Source of the DNA: Occallatibacter savannae
GTDB lineage: Bacteria; Acidobacteriota; Terriglobia; Terriglobales; Acidobacteriaceae
Direction of reading: 5' to 3'
Assembly: GCF_003131205.1 (NCBI RefSeq)
Contig: NZ_QFFY01000006.1
Coordinates: 62,001 to 126,000, forward strand
DNA: 64,000 bases
A model generated the notes under the pieces. That model searched no databases and was not told where the DNA came from. It was given only the letters and a program-made list of their open reading frames with translations. Positions 54,605 through 62,575 of this stretch are shown here, in pieces. Within the stretch, counting starts at the first letter, position 1; every line of letters starts with the position of its first letter. The position numbers were made by a program, and so were the translations under genes.

Positions 54605-55126
54605 TCATTGCTTCCTCGTCGGGGTGGATGCAGGCGATGATGCCGCGAAGATCCTGCGGTCCATGATGAATTGTGCCGCGTCGGGACGGGTGCAGGTTTC
54701 TTGCTGCCGGCACTCGGCGCAGTCGTGCGGGGGTTCGCAGACGGTGTTTTCGGGAGCGAGCATGGTTGCGGCTGAGACGTATGCTTCGTGGAAGTCGAGC
54801 GGTTCGCCGTCAACGTTGTGTACGGAGCGAACGGGTACGGCGGGTTTAGCGTGTTCGCGCTGTTTGACCACGGATGCGGCGATCTGAAGGGCGTAGAGCA
54901 TGCGGCCGGCGTTCCTGGAGCTGATGGTTTCGTCGCGAAGGGCGCGGATGACCTGGCCGAGGGCGAGGAGGATGGAGGTGGAGTCCTCGATGGGCAGGAT
55001 CTGCGGCGATGGAACCCGGTTAACGCCTTCGAACTTCATATGGAAGTAGCAGTATGGTTTGCCCTTGAGGGCCGGGGAGCCGCAGCGGGCTCCATCGTTC
55101 TTGATGTGACGGCATTCGTTGAACAT
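54605..55126 (-). CDS. Hypothetical protein with two Cys/His clusters
   Basis: A 173-residue protein. The first cluster, near the N-terminus, reads ECRHIKNDGARCGSP then YCYFHMK, a pattern of two Cys, Cys and His that could bind zinc. The second (about 132-152) reads CEPPHDCAECRQQETC. The middle (ILLALGQVIRALRDETISSR) is helical. I associate similar short proteins with acidobacteria, often in repeat-rich regions, but know no function. An AGGAGAA site precedes the start. Confidence 0.72.
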   Translation of the reverse strand: MFNECRHIKNDGARCGSPALKGKPYCYFHMKFEGVNRVPSPQILPIEDSTSILLALGQVIRALRDETISSRNAGRMLYALQIAASVVKQREHAKPAVPVRSVHNVDGEPLDFHEAYVSAATMLAPENTVCEPPHDCAECRQQETCTRPDAAQFIMDRRIFAASSPASTPTRKQ

Positions 55127-55579
55127 GATTCTCCTATTGCCGCAACTGCCCGCGAGAGGGCTACCCCCCTCCCGGGGTGGATAGTGTTTTCAATGGCTTA
55201 CGCGAGCAAGCGGCTGTAAATACGTAAATCTGGGAAACTTAGGTACTAAAATCCTTCAAATGAGGGGTTTAGGGTGACTTGGCCGCGCGTGTCCTGACAT
55301 GCGCAGGGCCGCGTGGCTTGGGCTGTTTTGGATGTGGTGTCGATCTACGTACCTAGTATGCGCCGGGAGAGGTTTATTGACTGCAAAGCCGGGCGGGGAG
55401 ATTGGCGAGTGGAATCAGGGCTTTAGGGGAGCGGGACGATGAAGGGGGTTGACGGAGGAAGAACATCGTTCAGGGGAGATGCATGGAAGGAGGGTGCAAG
55501 AATGTGCTCTCAAGTGTCGCATGGCCGGTAATCCGCCCAGAGTGCTGCATCCAAAGGCCCGTGGACGGTTTTTGGGTGG
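55127..55579. other. Intergenic region with C-rich tract and AT-rich degenerate element
   Basis: About 450 bases. A C-rich run at 55163-55178 is followed by an AT-rich patch with TACGTAAATCTGG, TTAGGTACTAAAATCC and TTCAAATGAGG. The layout resembles the element at 37711-37830. No protein-coding frame is convincing; a weak GC-rich stem occurs around 55283-55305. Confidence 0.4.
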
Positions 55580-56098
55580 CTAATGCTGCGACTGACTCTC
55601 GCTAGGGAAGGTCGTTGAGGGGTCAAGTTCGACGCGGACAAAAGGGTCGACGCGCTTGATTTCGATGGGCTTCATGTGGGCGGCTTCGCGCTGCGCTTGT
55701 TGACAAGGAACTTCTTCCATTTGGCTGTTGAGCCGTTCAAACGGAATCAATTCGAAGTTTGTCATGATTGCGTATAACCGAACGCAGTACTGACCGCCGC
55801 CTTCAACGTTGATCAAGAGCTGGTCCTTACCGGGCTTGGTCGAGTGCCACGGGACGGTGAAGGTGTGTGCTCCCGGATCGAGATGAAAGGTCATAAATCG
55901 TCCGGGGCTGACGTGGGCTAGGCGCTGTGTGCCGTCAAAGAGCCAACCAGTGAAAGGCTGCTGGCTTCTTGGAAGAAGACCTGCCGACACGCTCTTTACT
56001 GAATTGCCCGGAGTGTAGAAAATCACTGTGCCTGTCTGGGCAACACAGGATGCGATAGAGAGCATTGCGACCATAGCAACGCCGAGAAGTGTCTTCAT
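55580..56098 (-). CDS. Exported DUF2846-like hypothetical protein
   Basis: A 172-residue protein with an N-terminal leader (MKTLLGVAMVAMLSIASCVA). The mature domain contains GTVIFYTPGNSVKSVSAG, GTQRLAHVSPGRFMTFHLDP and GAHTFTVPWHSTKPG, a beta-rich pattern like the DUF2846 family. The longer open frame to 56221 only reads backwards into a repeat, so it is rejected. No partner gene is known. Confidence 0.72.
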   Translation of the reverse strand: MKTLLGVAMVAMLSIASCVAQTGTVIFYTPGNSVKSVSAGLLPRSQQPFTGWLFDGTQRLAHVSPGRFMTFHLDPGAHTFTVPWHSTKPGKDQLLINVEGGGQYCVRLYAIMTNFELIPFERLNSQMEEVPCQQAQREAAHMKPIEIKRVDPFVRVELDPSTTFPSESQSQH

Positions 56099-56136
56099 GG
56101 CTGAATGATCCCAATATACAAGCTGCTCTAGCCGTA

Positions 56137-56275
56137 TCGTCGGCAATACGGAAACTAGGTTTTGCGACGGAAAAAACAACTGCAGGTTCTCCACTCCGCT
56201 ACGCTCCGGTCGGAATGACACTCTGTATTGGAGAAGCGAGCTGTTGAGCGCAACTGTCCTATCGTCGGCGATGCT
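56137..56275. repeat. Dispersed repeat, copy 1
   Basis: Contains ACAACTGCAGGTTCTCCACT, CTCCGGTCGGAATGACACTC and GAAGCGAGCTGTTGAGCGC in the same order as two further copies at 57551-57824. It covers the promoter side of the leftward DUF2846-like gene and the region before the rightward gene at 56354. Confidence 0.82.
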
Positions 56276-56353
56276 GACATTGGCAACTTCTTGCTCTTAA
56301 CGCGATGTTTGCCGGTCATCGGCCAGGAATGTACGTCCTGCTATTATCGGCGC

Positions 56354-57163
56354 GTGGAAGAGCAAGCGCTCAAGTGGTGGCACGTGCGGTGGGGGTTGGC
56401 TTGTCGCACGATCGCCAGGTCTGCAATTGTTACTGGAAAGATCATCGGACTGCTGTGTGTGATCGCAGCCGTTGGATGTGGCGTTCTTTACCTGCTTCAG
56501 CCTTGGCTGTCCTCGAATCATCTCGGCAAATTTGATCCCCAACTGAGCATTATTCCCGTAAGCCTCTCCAACAAGACTGAAGGTCCTTTGTCCAACTCGA
56601 GCGTTGAGCAATTTGGCTTCGAGTTCCGGCTGCCGAATACGGGGATCGCGAGAAGATTCGATAAAACAGGGCTCGTGGTATTCCCCAATGGCTGGCTGGA
56701 ATTTCCTCGCACATTGAACGACGGGGATTCAGTCATATTCGGACCAGTTCACAGCGACAAAGATGCGAAGAAATTGCTTGACCCGGAGTTGCTCCAGACA
56801 AAGTTCAAACTGATACAGGCGGCGATGTCTGTTAAGCCGGAACAGGTGAAATGGTGGAGGTTGCGCTCCTCACAAAACAGGAGAGCAGCACTCTTGCTCT
56901 TTTTGAAATTCGTTGCCCTCACGGAATCGGACTCGATGCACTCCTTAACGGTTCGTCCCATCTATATGATTTCCTCCGGTGAGTTTCGCGGGTTTCAACT
57001 CGGAAACCCGGACGCTCCGCCCTACAACACGCATATCGATCTGTTCGATGGATCTGATCACCATCTTGCATTTGATATAGGGGGGAGCGAAGGGCATGGA
57101 CAAGTGCTCACTCAGGAACAACTCAATGCGATGGTGGGATCGATCCGGCCGATCTCGAAGTAA
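56354..57163 (+). CDS. Hypothetical membrane protein
   Basis: A GTG at 56354 begins a 269-residue product once the repeat-derived upstream part (to 56228) is removed. An N-terminal hydrophobic helix (IIGLLCVIAAVGCGVLYLLQ) is followed by a soluble domain with FGFEFRLPNTGIARRFDKTG and RPIYMISSGEFRGFQLGNPD. I recognise no family; the layout suggests a periplasmic domain anchored by one helix. It is divergent from the DUF2846-like gene. Confidence 0.62.
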   Translation: MEEQALKWWHVRWGLACRTIARSAIVTGKIIGLLCVIAAVGCGVLYLLQPWLSSNHLGKFDPQLSIIPVSLSNKTEGPLSNSSVEQFGFEFRLPNTGIARRFDKTGLVVFPNGWLEFPRTLNDGDSVIFGPVHSDKDAKKLLDPELLQTKFKLIQAAMSVKPEQVKWWRLRSSQNRRAALLLFLKFVALTESDSMHSLTVRPIYMISSGEFRGFQLGNPDAPPYNTHIDLFDGSDHHLAFDIGGSEGHGQVLTQEQLNAMVGSIRPISK

Positions 57164-57257
57164 TGATCCACTGGCAAATCGACATTCACTGGCAAAGTGC
57201 AGGTTGTTGCTTTGAGGCAAAGATCCGGCAAAGTTCCGGGTTGCCGGTTATTCGATC

Positions 57258-57506
57258 CTAGTGACGGAAGATGTTTCTCGCAAAACGAATGCTGAATACA
57301 GCACCAACAGCGCCCATGAAGACCGCAAACGCTCGTATGATCCAATAGTCATTCTTGATCCACACCACTATGGACAAGAACACTACGAACAAGAACATGA
57401 GGCTATAGAGAACGAGCGCGGCTCTCTGTATCGGGGTCGCTCTCCGATCTCCGTTCCAGAGGAGCTCGTCAACTGAACGGCTTTTGGGAAGCAGATCGGG
57501 TCGCAT
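57258..57506 (-). CDS. Small two-helix membrane protein
   Basis: An 82-residue protein. The N-terminus reads RSVDELLWNGDRRATPIQRA, followed by two membrane helices and a basic end (SIRFARNIFRH). I associate this pattern with short acidobacterial membrane proteins of unknown function. It ends convergently with the preceding gene. Confidence 0.65.
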   Translation of the reverse strand: MRPDLLPKSRSVDELLWNGDRRATPIQRAALVLYSLMFLFVVFLSIVVWIKNDYWIIRAFAVFMGAVGAVFSIRFARNIFRH

Positions 57507-57550
57507 TGCGTCTCGTTCTTGAGCCTAGCATCTGTCCTTAAGGTCGAGCG

Positions 57551-57824
57551 GTCGGCCACTCGGAAGTTGAGGAATTTGGTTTGCGACGGAAAAACAACTG
57601 CAGGTTCCTCCACTCCGCTACGCTCCGGTCGGAATGACACTCTGTGTCGCAGAAGCGAGCTGTTGAGCGCAACTGTCCTATGGTCGGCCACTCGGAAGTT
57701 GAGGAATGTGGTTTTGCTACTGAAAAAAACAACTGCAGGTTCCTCCACTCCGCTGCGCTCCGGTCGGAATGACACTTTGTAATGGAGAAGCGAGCTGTTG
57801 AGCGCAACTGTCCTATCGTCGGCA
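57551..57824. repeat. Two tandem copies of the 132-base repeat
   Basis: Copy 2 (57551-57682) and copy 3 (57683-57824) both begin GTCGGCCACTCGGAAGTTGA and continue through ACAACTGCAGGTTCCTCCAC, CTCCGGTCGGAATGACAC and AGCGAGCTGTTGAGCGCAAC. They differ at scattered bases, so the duplication is not brand new. The family also occurs at 56137-56275. Confidence 0.88.
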
Positions 57825-57977
57825 ATGTGGACACTGAGGCCAACAACTTGGCCTTAGAGCGACAATCGCTGGTGCTCTCCCGATACGCAAAGAACGCATT
57901 CACTCGAGTCGCTTTAATTCGCAGGTGCGGATTTAACCTGTCGCACCAGTCTTGATAACGCCGTCAGCTCACGCACA

Positions 57978-58007
57978 AGAGGGACCATTCGCAAGGATGG
58001 TCCCTCT
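57978..58007 (-). terminator. Hairpin downstream of the VCBS pseudogene
   Basis: An 11-base perfect stem AGAGGGACCAT / ATGGTCCCTCT (57978-57988, 57997-58007) lies about 20 bases after the leftward stop at 58026. There is only a weak T-rich tail, so it may act as a partial terminator. Confidence 0.6.
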
Positions 58008-58025
58008 TTCAGGTAAGAGCGATCG

Positions 58026-59598
58026 CTACTGCACTGTGACGGTGAAGGATGTGTGCAGCTTCATGGACTCATCCATCGCGACCGCATAGACGGCCACCGT
58101 GTGTTTGCCCGCCGACAGGCTCAATGTTGCGTGATCATAACCCTGAGTACCGAAGACGTGATAAGTCTCTCTCTTCTTTACGCCGTCTACCCAGATCTCC
58201 AACTTGCGCAACCTGTAAAAGGACGTCGCACTGACAGTGAACGCCACGCTTGTTGTTGCGGCGCTTGTACCGGGCGAACAAACATGAATGCCGAGAGATG
58301 GCGGAGAACAGGTTCCAAATGCCTTGGTCCCGGTGTTGAGCACCATAGCAAGACTTTCGGGGTGCTTGACCGCGTTGTCCGTCAACAAGAACCCGGCATC
58401 CGGCTTCATATCGCGATTGTAGTCACCGATCATGTCTGCAGTGAAAGGATTCTCTCCAATACTGTCGATGGTGAAATCGTCCAGCTTGTTGTAACCGCCG
58501 AGCGTAAACGTGCCCGACGAACTCCGATAGAGCACCCGGACGCCGGTCGAGCCGGTATTGCTCGCTGGATCGAAGGCTGCAAACAGGATGTCCTTTGTGC
58601 CGTTTCCATCGAAGTCAGCAACGCGTGGAGGAACGGTCTCGAGCGCGGTCCCGGCGGTAGCGCTGGATGAGATCGTTTGCTCGGACATCACACGATTCGC
58701 ATGTCCGCTAGAAGATGTGGATCGAATGGTCCAGATCGACGCCCACCAGGTCAGTGCGCCCGTCGTCGTTCAAGTCGGCGGAGTCGAACTGAAGAAAGCT
58801 CTCGCGATTTGCAAATACCGTTGTGGGAGTGAACTTGCCGGCGCCGTTTCCATAGAGGATAACGAGGTTCGCATCAGCGGTAGTCGGGTCATTCGCAATG
58901 AGGTATCGCAACGCCAGGTCAGCGTGTCCATCCGCGTCGTAGTCTCCGACAAGCAGATCAAATTCCGGCGTCGAATGATAGTTGACACCGCCCTGGGAGC
59001 CAGCCAGCATCGCGAACTTCCACACCGTTCCGGCATTCGTGAAACCATTGCCATTATTCAGGTAGAGCACCACGTTGATGCTCACCGGTTGGAAATTCAG
59101 GTTTTGCTGATAGGCCATTGCGAGATCCGGCCTGCCATCGCCGTTGAAGTCTCCGGTTTCGGCAACAATCGTCGCGGTCTCTCCGGTCACTATTCCGGGT
59201 AGATTCGGCGCCTGCTGAAGGGAACTGAAGCCGCCTTTCCCGTTTCCGTACCAACCACAAATAGCTTGCTTCCACCGGTAGCATCGTAGAAGAACACATC
59301 GTTCTTGCCGTCTCCGTTGAAGTCTCCTGACGCCAGAGGCGTGTAGGCGGATTCAGGGGCCGATGGAGTGACTGCGGTGTACGAGGCATTCCCATTCGAC
59401 AGCAATTCTTTGAGCTGACCGTTGTTTTCAGAAATAAGCACGTCTGGAATTCCGTCGCCGTTGAGATCGGCCTGGAGCCGATGCTGGGGATATTGATTGA
59501 TAGCGACATACTTTGGGGAGAAGGTGGTTTGTGCTGCAGCCGCGCAGCAAATGGCGCCTAGCCGCAAGCGCGGTGAGTGCTTTCAGGGATCGATACAT
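58026..59598 (-). pseudogene. Frame-broken VCBS/FG-GAP repeat exported protein
   Basis: A protein with repeated calcium-binding-like segments (ADLNGDGIPDVLISEN, GDFNGDGKNDVFFYD, GDFNGDGRPDLAMAY, GDYDADGHADLALRY, ADLNDDGRTDLVGVD, ADFDGNGTKDILFAA). The reading frame changes three times: near 59566 inside the signal peptide, near 59246 and near 58720. Each change is one base. The start would be the ATG at 59598 (MYRSLKALTA). The C-terminal part (58026-58691) is a long beta-rich Ig-like domain ending in SFTVTVQ. Integrin-like VCBS propellers are usually secreted. Three breaks suggest decay or sequence errors. Confidence 0.75.
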
Positions 59599-59714
59599 GG
59601 CTGGACCTCGAGCCGATTGGAAGACAGATGGCCGCTAAGGGTTGCATTCTGCTCTCGACGGACGAGCGAGAACACGACTTGTGAACGAAAGCGGCGAATT
59701 TAACGTGGTTTGTT

Positions 59715-59749
59715 GACTCCCCAAGTCTCCAAAGACGGGAGACACATGG
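59715..59749. repeat. Palindromic element, GTCTCC type
   Basis: Stem GTCTCC/GGAGAC (59725-59730, 59738-59743) flanked by GACTCCCCAA on the left and ACACATGG on the right. The tail lacks the complete GGGGCACCC. Confidence 0.6.
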
Positions 59750-59771
59750 ACAAGCTCACGGCGGCCTCGGG

Positions 59772-59807
59772 ATCTCCCAGGTCTCAAAATCGAGACCTGG
59801 GGCACCC
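59772..59807. repeat. Palindromic element, CAGGTCTC type
   Basis: Stem CAGGTCTC/GAGACCTG (59778-59785, 59792-59799) with the tail GGGGCACCC (59799-59807). Second of three in a row. Confidence 0.78.
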
Positions 59808-59838
59808 GGCACCCGGATTTGATTCAGGGATCAGAGCT

Positions 59839-59875
59839 TTCCCCGGTCCCCAAGTGCGAGGGACCGGGGGCACCC
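59839..59875. repeat. Palindromic element, CCCCGGTCCC type
   Basis: Stem CCCCGGTCCC/GGGACCGGGG (59841-59850, 59860-59869), tail GGGGGCACCC. Nearly the same core as the copy at 42195-42231. Third in a row. Confidence 0.78.
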
Positions 59876-59955
59876 GGCTCGGGGCACACCGGCTCTTCTG
59901 GCCCGGTGGCTGCAACCGGATCGGGAGTCGCCCTGTCCTAAGGCTGAGGTGGAAG

Positions 59956-60333
59956 ATGAGTGTGACGACGATTGGGGATGGACTGGTTGCGCTGGCGCTG
60001 TCGGGCGGCATTGTGAGTTATCTGTTCATCAAGCACGCAACCCGGAAGCAGAGGATGGAGATTATCCATCAGGAACGAATGGCAGCGCTGGAGAAGGGAA
60101 TACCGCTTCCCGAGTTTCCGCTGGATCTGATGGAGGAGAAGCCGCATGCTCCGGATGTGCCGGTGCTGCCCGTGCTCGGCATCATCCTATCTACGTTGTC
60201 GATTGGAACGATGGTCGTGCTTTACTTGACCATGCCTCCGACTTCGCATGCGTGGTGGATTTCGCCGCTGCCGTTTGTGTTCATGGGGGCCGGCCTCATC
60301 CTCTTTCATGTTCTGGGAATGGTCAGGCGCTAG
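59956..60333 (+). CDS. Small membrane protein upstream of the sigma factor
   Basis: A 126-residue protein with an N-terminal helix (GLVALALSGGIVSYLFIKHA), a charged middle (RKQRMEIIHQERMAALEKG) and two C-terminal helices (VLGIILSTLSIGTMVVLYLT, FVFMGAGLILFHVLGMV). The QERMAALEKG stretch is typical of the DUF6249-like proteins often found before ECF sigma genes. It starts 16 bases after a GAGGTGGAAG site and ends six bases before the sigma gene. Confidence 0.78.
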   Translation: MSVTTIGDGLVALALSGGIVSYLFIKHATRKQRMEIIHQERMAALEKGIPLPEFPLDLMEEKPHAPDVPVLPVLGIILSTLSIGTMVVLYLTMPPTSHAWWISPLPFVFMGAGLILFHVLGMVRR

Positions 60334-60339
60334 CTCCCC

Positions 60340-60900
60340 GTGCACGACGACGCTCAACTCGTTGCCAGCGCGCAGGACGGAGACCAGAAAGCGTTCGCCG
60401 AACTGGTTCGGCGGTACAGGGACCGGGTCTTTCGGCTGGCTGTTTCAATTCTCGGCAGGGAGTTCATTCCTGAAGCCGAGGATGTTGCGCAAGAGGTGTT
60501 TCTGAAGATTCACCACTCGCTCAAAACGTTTCGCGGTGAAGCGCAGTTCGGCTCCTGGATCTATCGCGTGACGTTCAACCACGCCGTGAATGTGAAGGAG
60601 CGCGCACGCTTTCGGCGTCCACACGAGGACGACACTGCGCTTCACCGGCTTGCGGGCTCGGGGCCTGGGTTGGAGAAGCAGATGGAGTCAGCTCAGCGGG
60701 ACAAGGCGCTTGAAGAGTGCATTGAGACGCTGCCGGAGTTGTATCAGTCGGCTCTGCGTCAGTACTACTGGTTCGGATCGGCGGTGGGCGAGATTGCAGA
60801 GTCGCTGGGCGTACCCGAAAACACGGTCAAGTCGTATCTGCATCGCGCCCGGAAAATGCTTCACGGAATGCTGAAAGAGAGGGGACTCTCCTGTGACTGA
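60340..60900 (+). CDS. ECF-type RNA polymerase sigma factor
   Basis: A 186-residue group-4 (ECF) sigma factor. The sigma-2 region (about 15-85) has LVRRYRDRVFRLAVSILG and EAEDVAQEVFLKI; the sigma-4 region (about 130-180) ends in SLGVPENTVKSYLHRARK. The start is GTG at 60340. It recruits core polymerase to a set of promoters that cannot be read here. Its last eight bases overlap the next gene, which probably encodes its membrane partner. Together with the preceding gene it forms a three-gene operon. Confidence 0.92.
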   Translation: MHDDAQLVASAQDGDQKAFAELVRRYRDRVFRLAVSILGREFIPEAEDVAQEVFLKIHHSLKTFRGEAQFGSWIYRVTFNHAVNVKERARFRRPHEDDTALHRLAGSGPGLEKQMESAQRDKALEECIETLPELYQSALRQYYWFGSAVGEIAESLGVPENTVKSYLHRARKMLHGMLKERGLSCD

Positions 60901-61225
60901 AACGGAACATCACGACGCAGAAGATCTGGAGATGGATCGCTTGCTGATGGATCGGATGAGGGCTCCGGTTCCCGCGCTTTCATCAAATTTTGAGCGGAAG
61001 ATTGTGCGAGCTGCGAAGCGCGACTCCGACCTGCTGGGGCGATACCGCTGGATTGTGTTCGCCGCTTACGTTGTGGCGTCGGCGCTGACATCGCTGGCGA
61101 TCATGCATAACGCGGGCCTGGGGTGGCTGCCGATTGTGGGCATTCTGGCAGCCGCTACTGTGGGTTCAGCGGCGTTTGTGGCGTGGAAGACGGGACGAGC
61201 AGCGGTCGCGCGTTCCGAGGCGTGA
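60893..61225 (+). CDS. Likely membrane anti-sigma partner of the ECF sigma factor
   Basis: A 110-residue protein starting at GTG 60893, inside the end of the sigma gene (overlap GTGACTGA). A charged N-terminal part (DLEMDRLLMDRMRAPVPALS) is followed by two hydrophobic helices (IVFAAYVVASALTSLAIMH, WLPIVGILAAATVGSAAFVA). Short membrane proteins in this position often hold the sigma factor inactive; the anti-sigma role here is inferred from position only, with no zinc-binding motif seen. Confidence 0.7.
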   Translation: MTETEHHDAEDLEMDRLLMDRMRAPVPALSSNFERKIVRAAKRDSDLLGRYRWIVFAAYVVASALTSLAIMHNAGLGWLPIVGILAAATVGSAAFVAWKTGRAAVARSEA

Positions 61226-61338
61226 TCGCATTTCTGAGTTGTTTGGGATGTGGGCTGAGGCCGGCTTGCTTCTCGCGAAATAAAGCAGAGCCGGGCGTAT
61301 GCTTGATCCGTCAAACGATGCAGGACGGAGGCACCCGG

Positions 61339-61944
61339 ATGAAGCTGGTAACGCCCGTAGTTCTCGCCCTCGCGCTAGCCGCGCCGCTGGCGCTGGCTAA
61401 AGATAAGAAGAAGACTGTGCCGGAGATTCTGAATACCGCGCGGTTCGTTTATGTTGCGGCGGAGGATGGGGACATCATGAATCCGCGGCTGTTTCCCGAG
61501 GATCGCGAGGCGATCGCGGACGTGCAGGATGAGGTGAAGGACTGGAACAAGTATGCGGTGACGCTGAATCAGCATGAGGCGGAGCTGATGATGGTGGTGC
61601 GCAAGGGCCGGCTGGTGGGAGCGCAGGCGCACGGGGGAGTAGGGATCGGGACGGGGCCGGAGCTTGGAGCGGGGTATCCGGGGAGCCGGAGTCCGGCGGA
61701 CCCGAACAGCCGGTCCGGCGGTGTATCGACGGAGATTGGCGGGCGTGCGGAGGCGGGGCCGGTAGAGGACCTGCTGCGCGTGTATGCCGTGAATCCGGAT
61801 GGCTCGCGGGGCGGGCTGCTGTGGACGGGCGCGATGCAGGACGGGTTGAGCGCACCGCAGGTTCTGCTGGTGAAGCAGTTGAAGCAGCAGGTGGAGAAGG
61901 CGTATCCGCCACAGACGGCGAGCCAGCCGGCAAAGAAGCCGTAG
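61339..61944 (+). CDS. Exported hypothetical protein
   Basis: A 201-residue protein with a signal peptide (MKLVTPVVLALALAAPLALA). The mature domain (ILNTARFVYVAAEDGDIMNP, VTLNQHEAELMMVVRKGRLV) is soluble and is followed by a Gly/Ser/Pro-rich region and a helical end (LLVKQLKQQVEKAYPP). A GGAGG site at ideal spacing supports the ATG at 61339; 61318 is another in-frame ATG. No family recognised. It lies downstream of the sigma factor operon, but after a 110-base gap. Confidence 0.75.
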   Translation: MKLVTPVVLALALAAPLALAKDKKKTVPEILNTARFVYVAAEDGDIMNPRLFPEDREAIADVQDEVKDWNKYAVTLNQHEAELMMVVRKGRLVGAQAHGGVGIGTGPELGAGYPGSRSPADPNSRSGGVSTEIGGRAEAGPVEDLLRVYAVNPDGSRGGLLWTGAMQDGLSAPQVLLVKQLKQQVEKAYPPQTASQPAKKP

Positions 61945-61956
61945 CGATCAGGTTTT

Positions 61957-62328
61957 TCAGGGCAGGTCTGGAGCTGCGGGCCGGCGGTCTGGACGGACGA
62001 TCTGGCGGATGCGGTCGATGAAGGCCGGGTCGGTGGCGATGAAGTGCAGGCGGAGCCCGGAGGAGGGCAGGGTTTCGATGACGCGGGCTACGGCATTGTA
62101 TTCTGCGCGGCCGAGACGGAAGCGGAGTTGAACGCAGGCGCCTGGGGGCAGCCGCAGTGATGCTCTGACGGAAATGAAGCAGCCGGTTTCGCTGATGTTG
62201 CGAAGTTCGCCGCGAAAGAGATGGCCGGGCTGATCGGAGACGCCCTCGGCCGCGCCCGAACAGCAGATGCGGATGCTGCGGCGACGGTCGGGGCGGGAGT
62301 TGGTGTTGGGTGGCGGCGGGTCGGGCAT
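61957..62328 (-). CDS. PilZ-domain protein
   Basis: A 123-residue PilZ domain. The c-di-GMP-binding pair of motifs is present: RRRSIRI in the N-terminal loop and NISETGC (N-x-S-x-x-G) further on. An RLGRAEYNAVARVIE strand follows. The N-terminal Pro-rich stretch depends on the start; the open frame goes back to 62403. It may respond to c-di-GMP; a REC-EAL phosphodiesterase gene is at 26 kb. Confidence 0.82.
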   Translation of the reverse strand: MPDPPPPNTNSRPDRRRSIRICCSGAAEGVSDQPGHLFRGELRNISETGCFISVRASLRLPPGACVQLRFRLGRAEYNAVARVIETLPSSGLRLHFIATDPAFIDRIRQIVRPDRRPAAPDLP

Positions 62329-62387
62329 GGGTGTGCAGGTCTGAAGAACACATCGGCGGAGAGGCTGAGGGGCTTGAGGGTCAGTTG

Positions 62388-62431
62388 GTCCCCGGTCTCC
62401 CAAAAGGCGAGATCTTTCGGCTCGGCTCAGG
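62388..62431. repeat. Palindromic element, CCCGGTCTCC type
   Basis: Begins GTCCCCGGTCTCCC and continues into a GATCTTTCGGCTCGGCTCAGG end. A hybrid of the GGTCTC core with the CTTCG/CTCAGG end of the neighbouring element. Confidence 0.65.
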
Positions 62432-62454
62432 TATGCTCGTTACTCACTTTTCTC

Positions 62455-62507
62455 TCCCCGGTCCCCAAATGCGAGGGATCCTTCGGCTCCGCTCAGGAAG
62501 GGCACCC
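62455..62507. repeat. Composite palindromic element with GATCCTTCG core
   Basis: Starts CCCCGGTCCCCAAATGCGAG, contains GGATCCTTCGGCTCCGCTCA and ends AGGGCACCC. Same parts as 63186-63238. Confidence 0.75.
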
Positions 62508-62531
62508 GCAGTCGTCAGGTGAGCTTTCTTC

Positions 62532-62569
62532 TTTCCCATGTCTCTAAAGACGGGAGACATGGGGCACCC
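62532..62569. repeat. Palindromic element, CATGTCTC type
   Basis: Stem CATGTCTC/GAGACATG (62537-62544, 62554-62561) with tail GGGGCACCC (62561-62569). It lies six bases after the stop of the thioredoxin gene. Confidence 0.78.
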
Positions 62570-62575
62570 GGAGTT

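Noticed and set aside
57551-57824. Tandem repeat as a possible CRISPR array
   Set aside because: Only two long units with no unique spacers and no cas genes.
57383-57903. Leftward frames reading FRPERSGVEEPAVVF and CHSDRSAAEWRNLQLFF
   Set aside because: They arise from the 132-base repeat units; similar frames are commonly miscalled as proteins.
61475-62353. 292-codon leftward open frame over 61.5-62.3 kb
   Set aside because: Pro/Ser/Arg-rich; overlaps the exported protein and PilZ genes.
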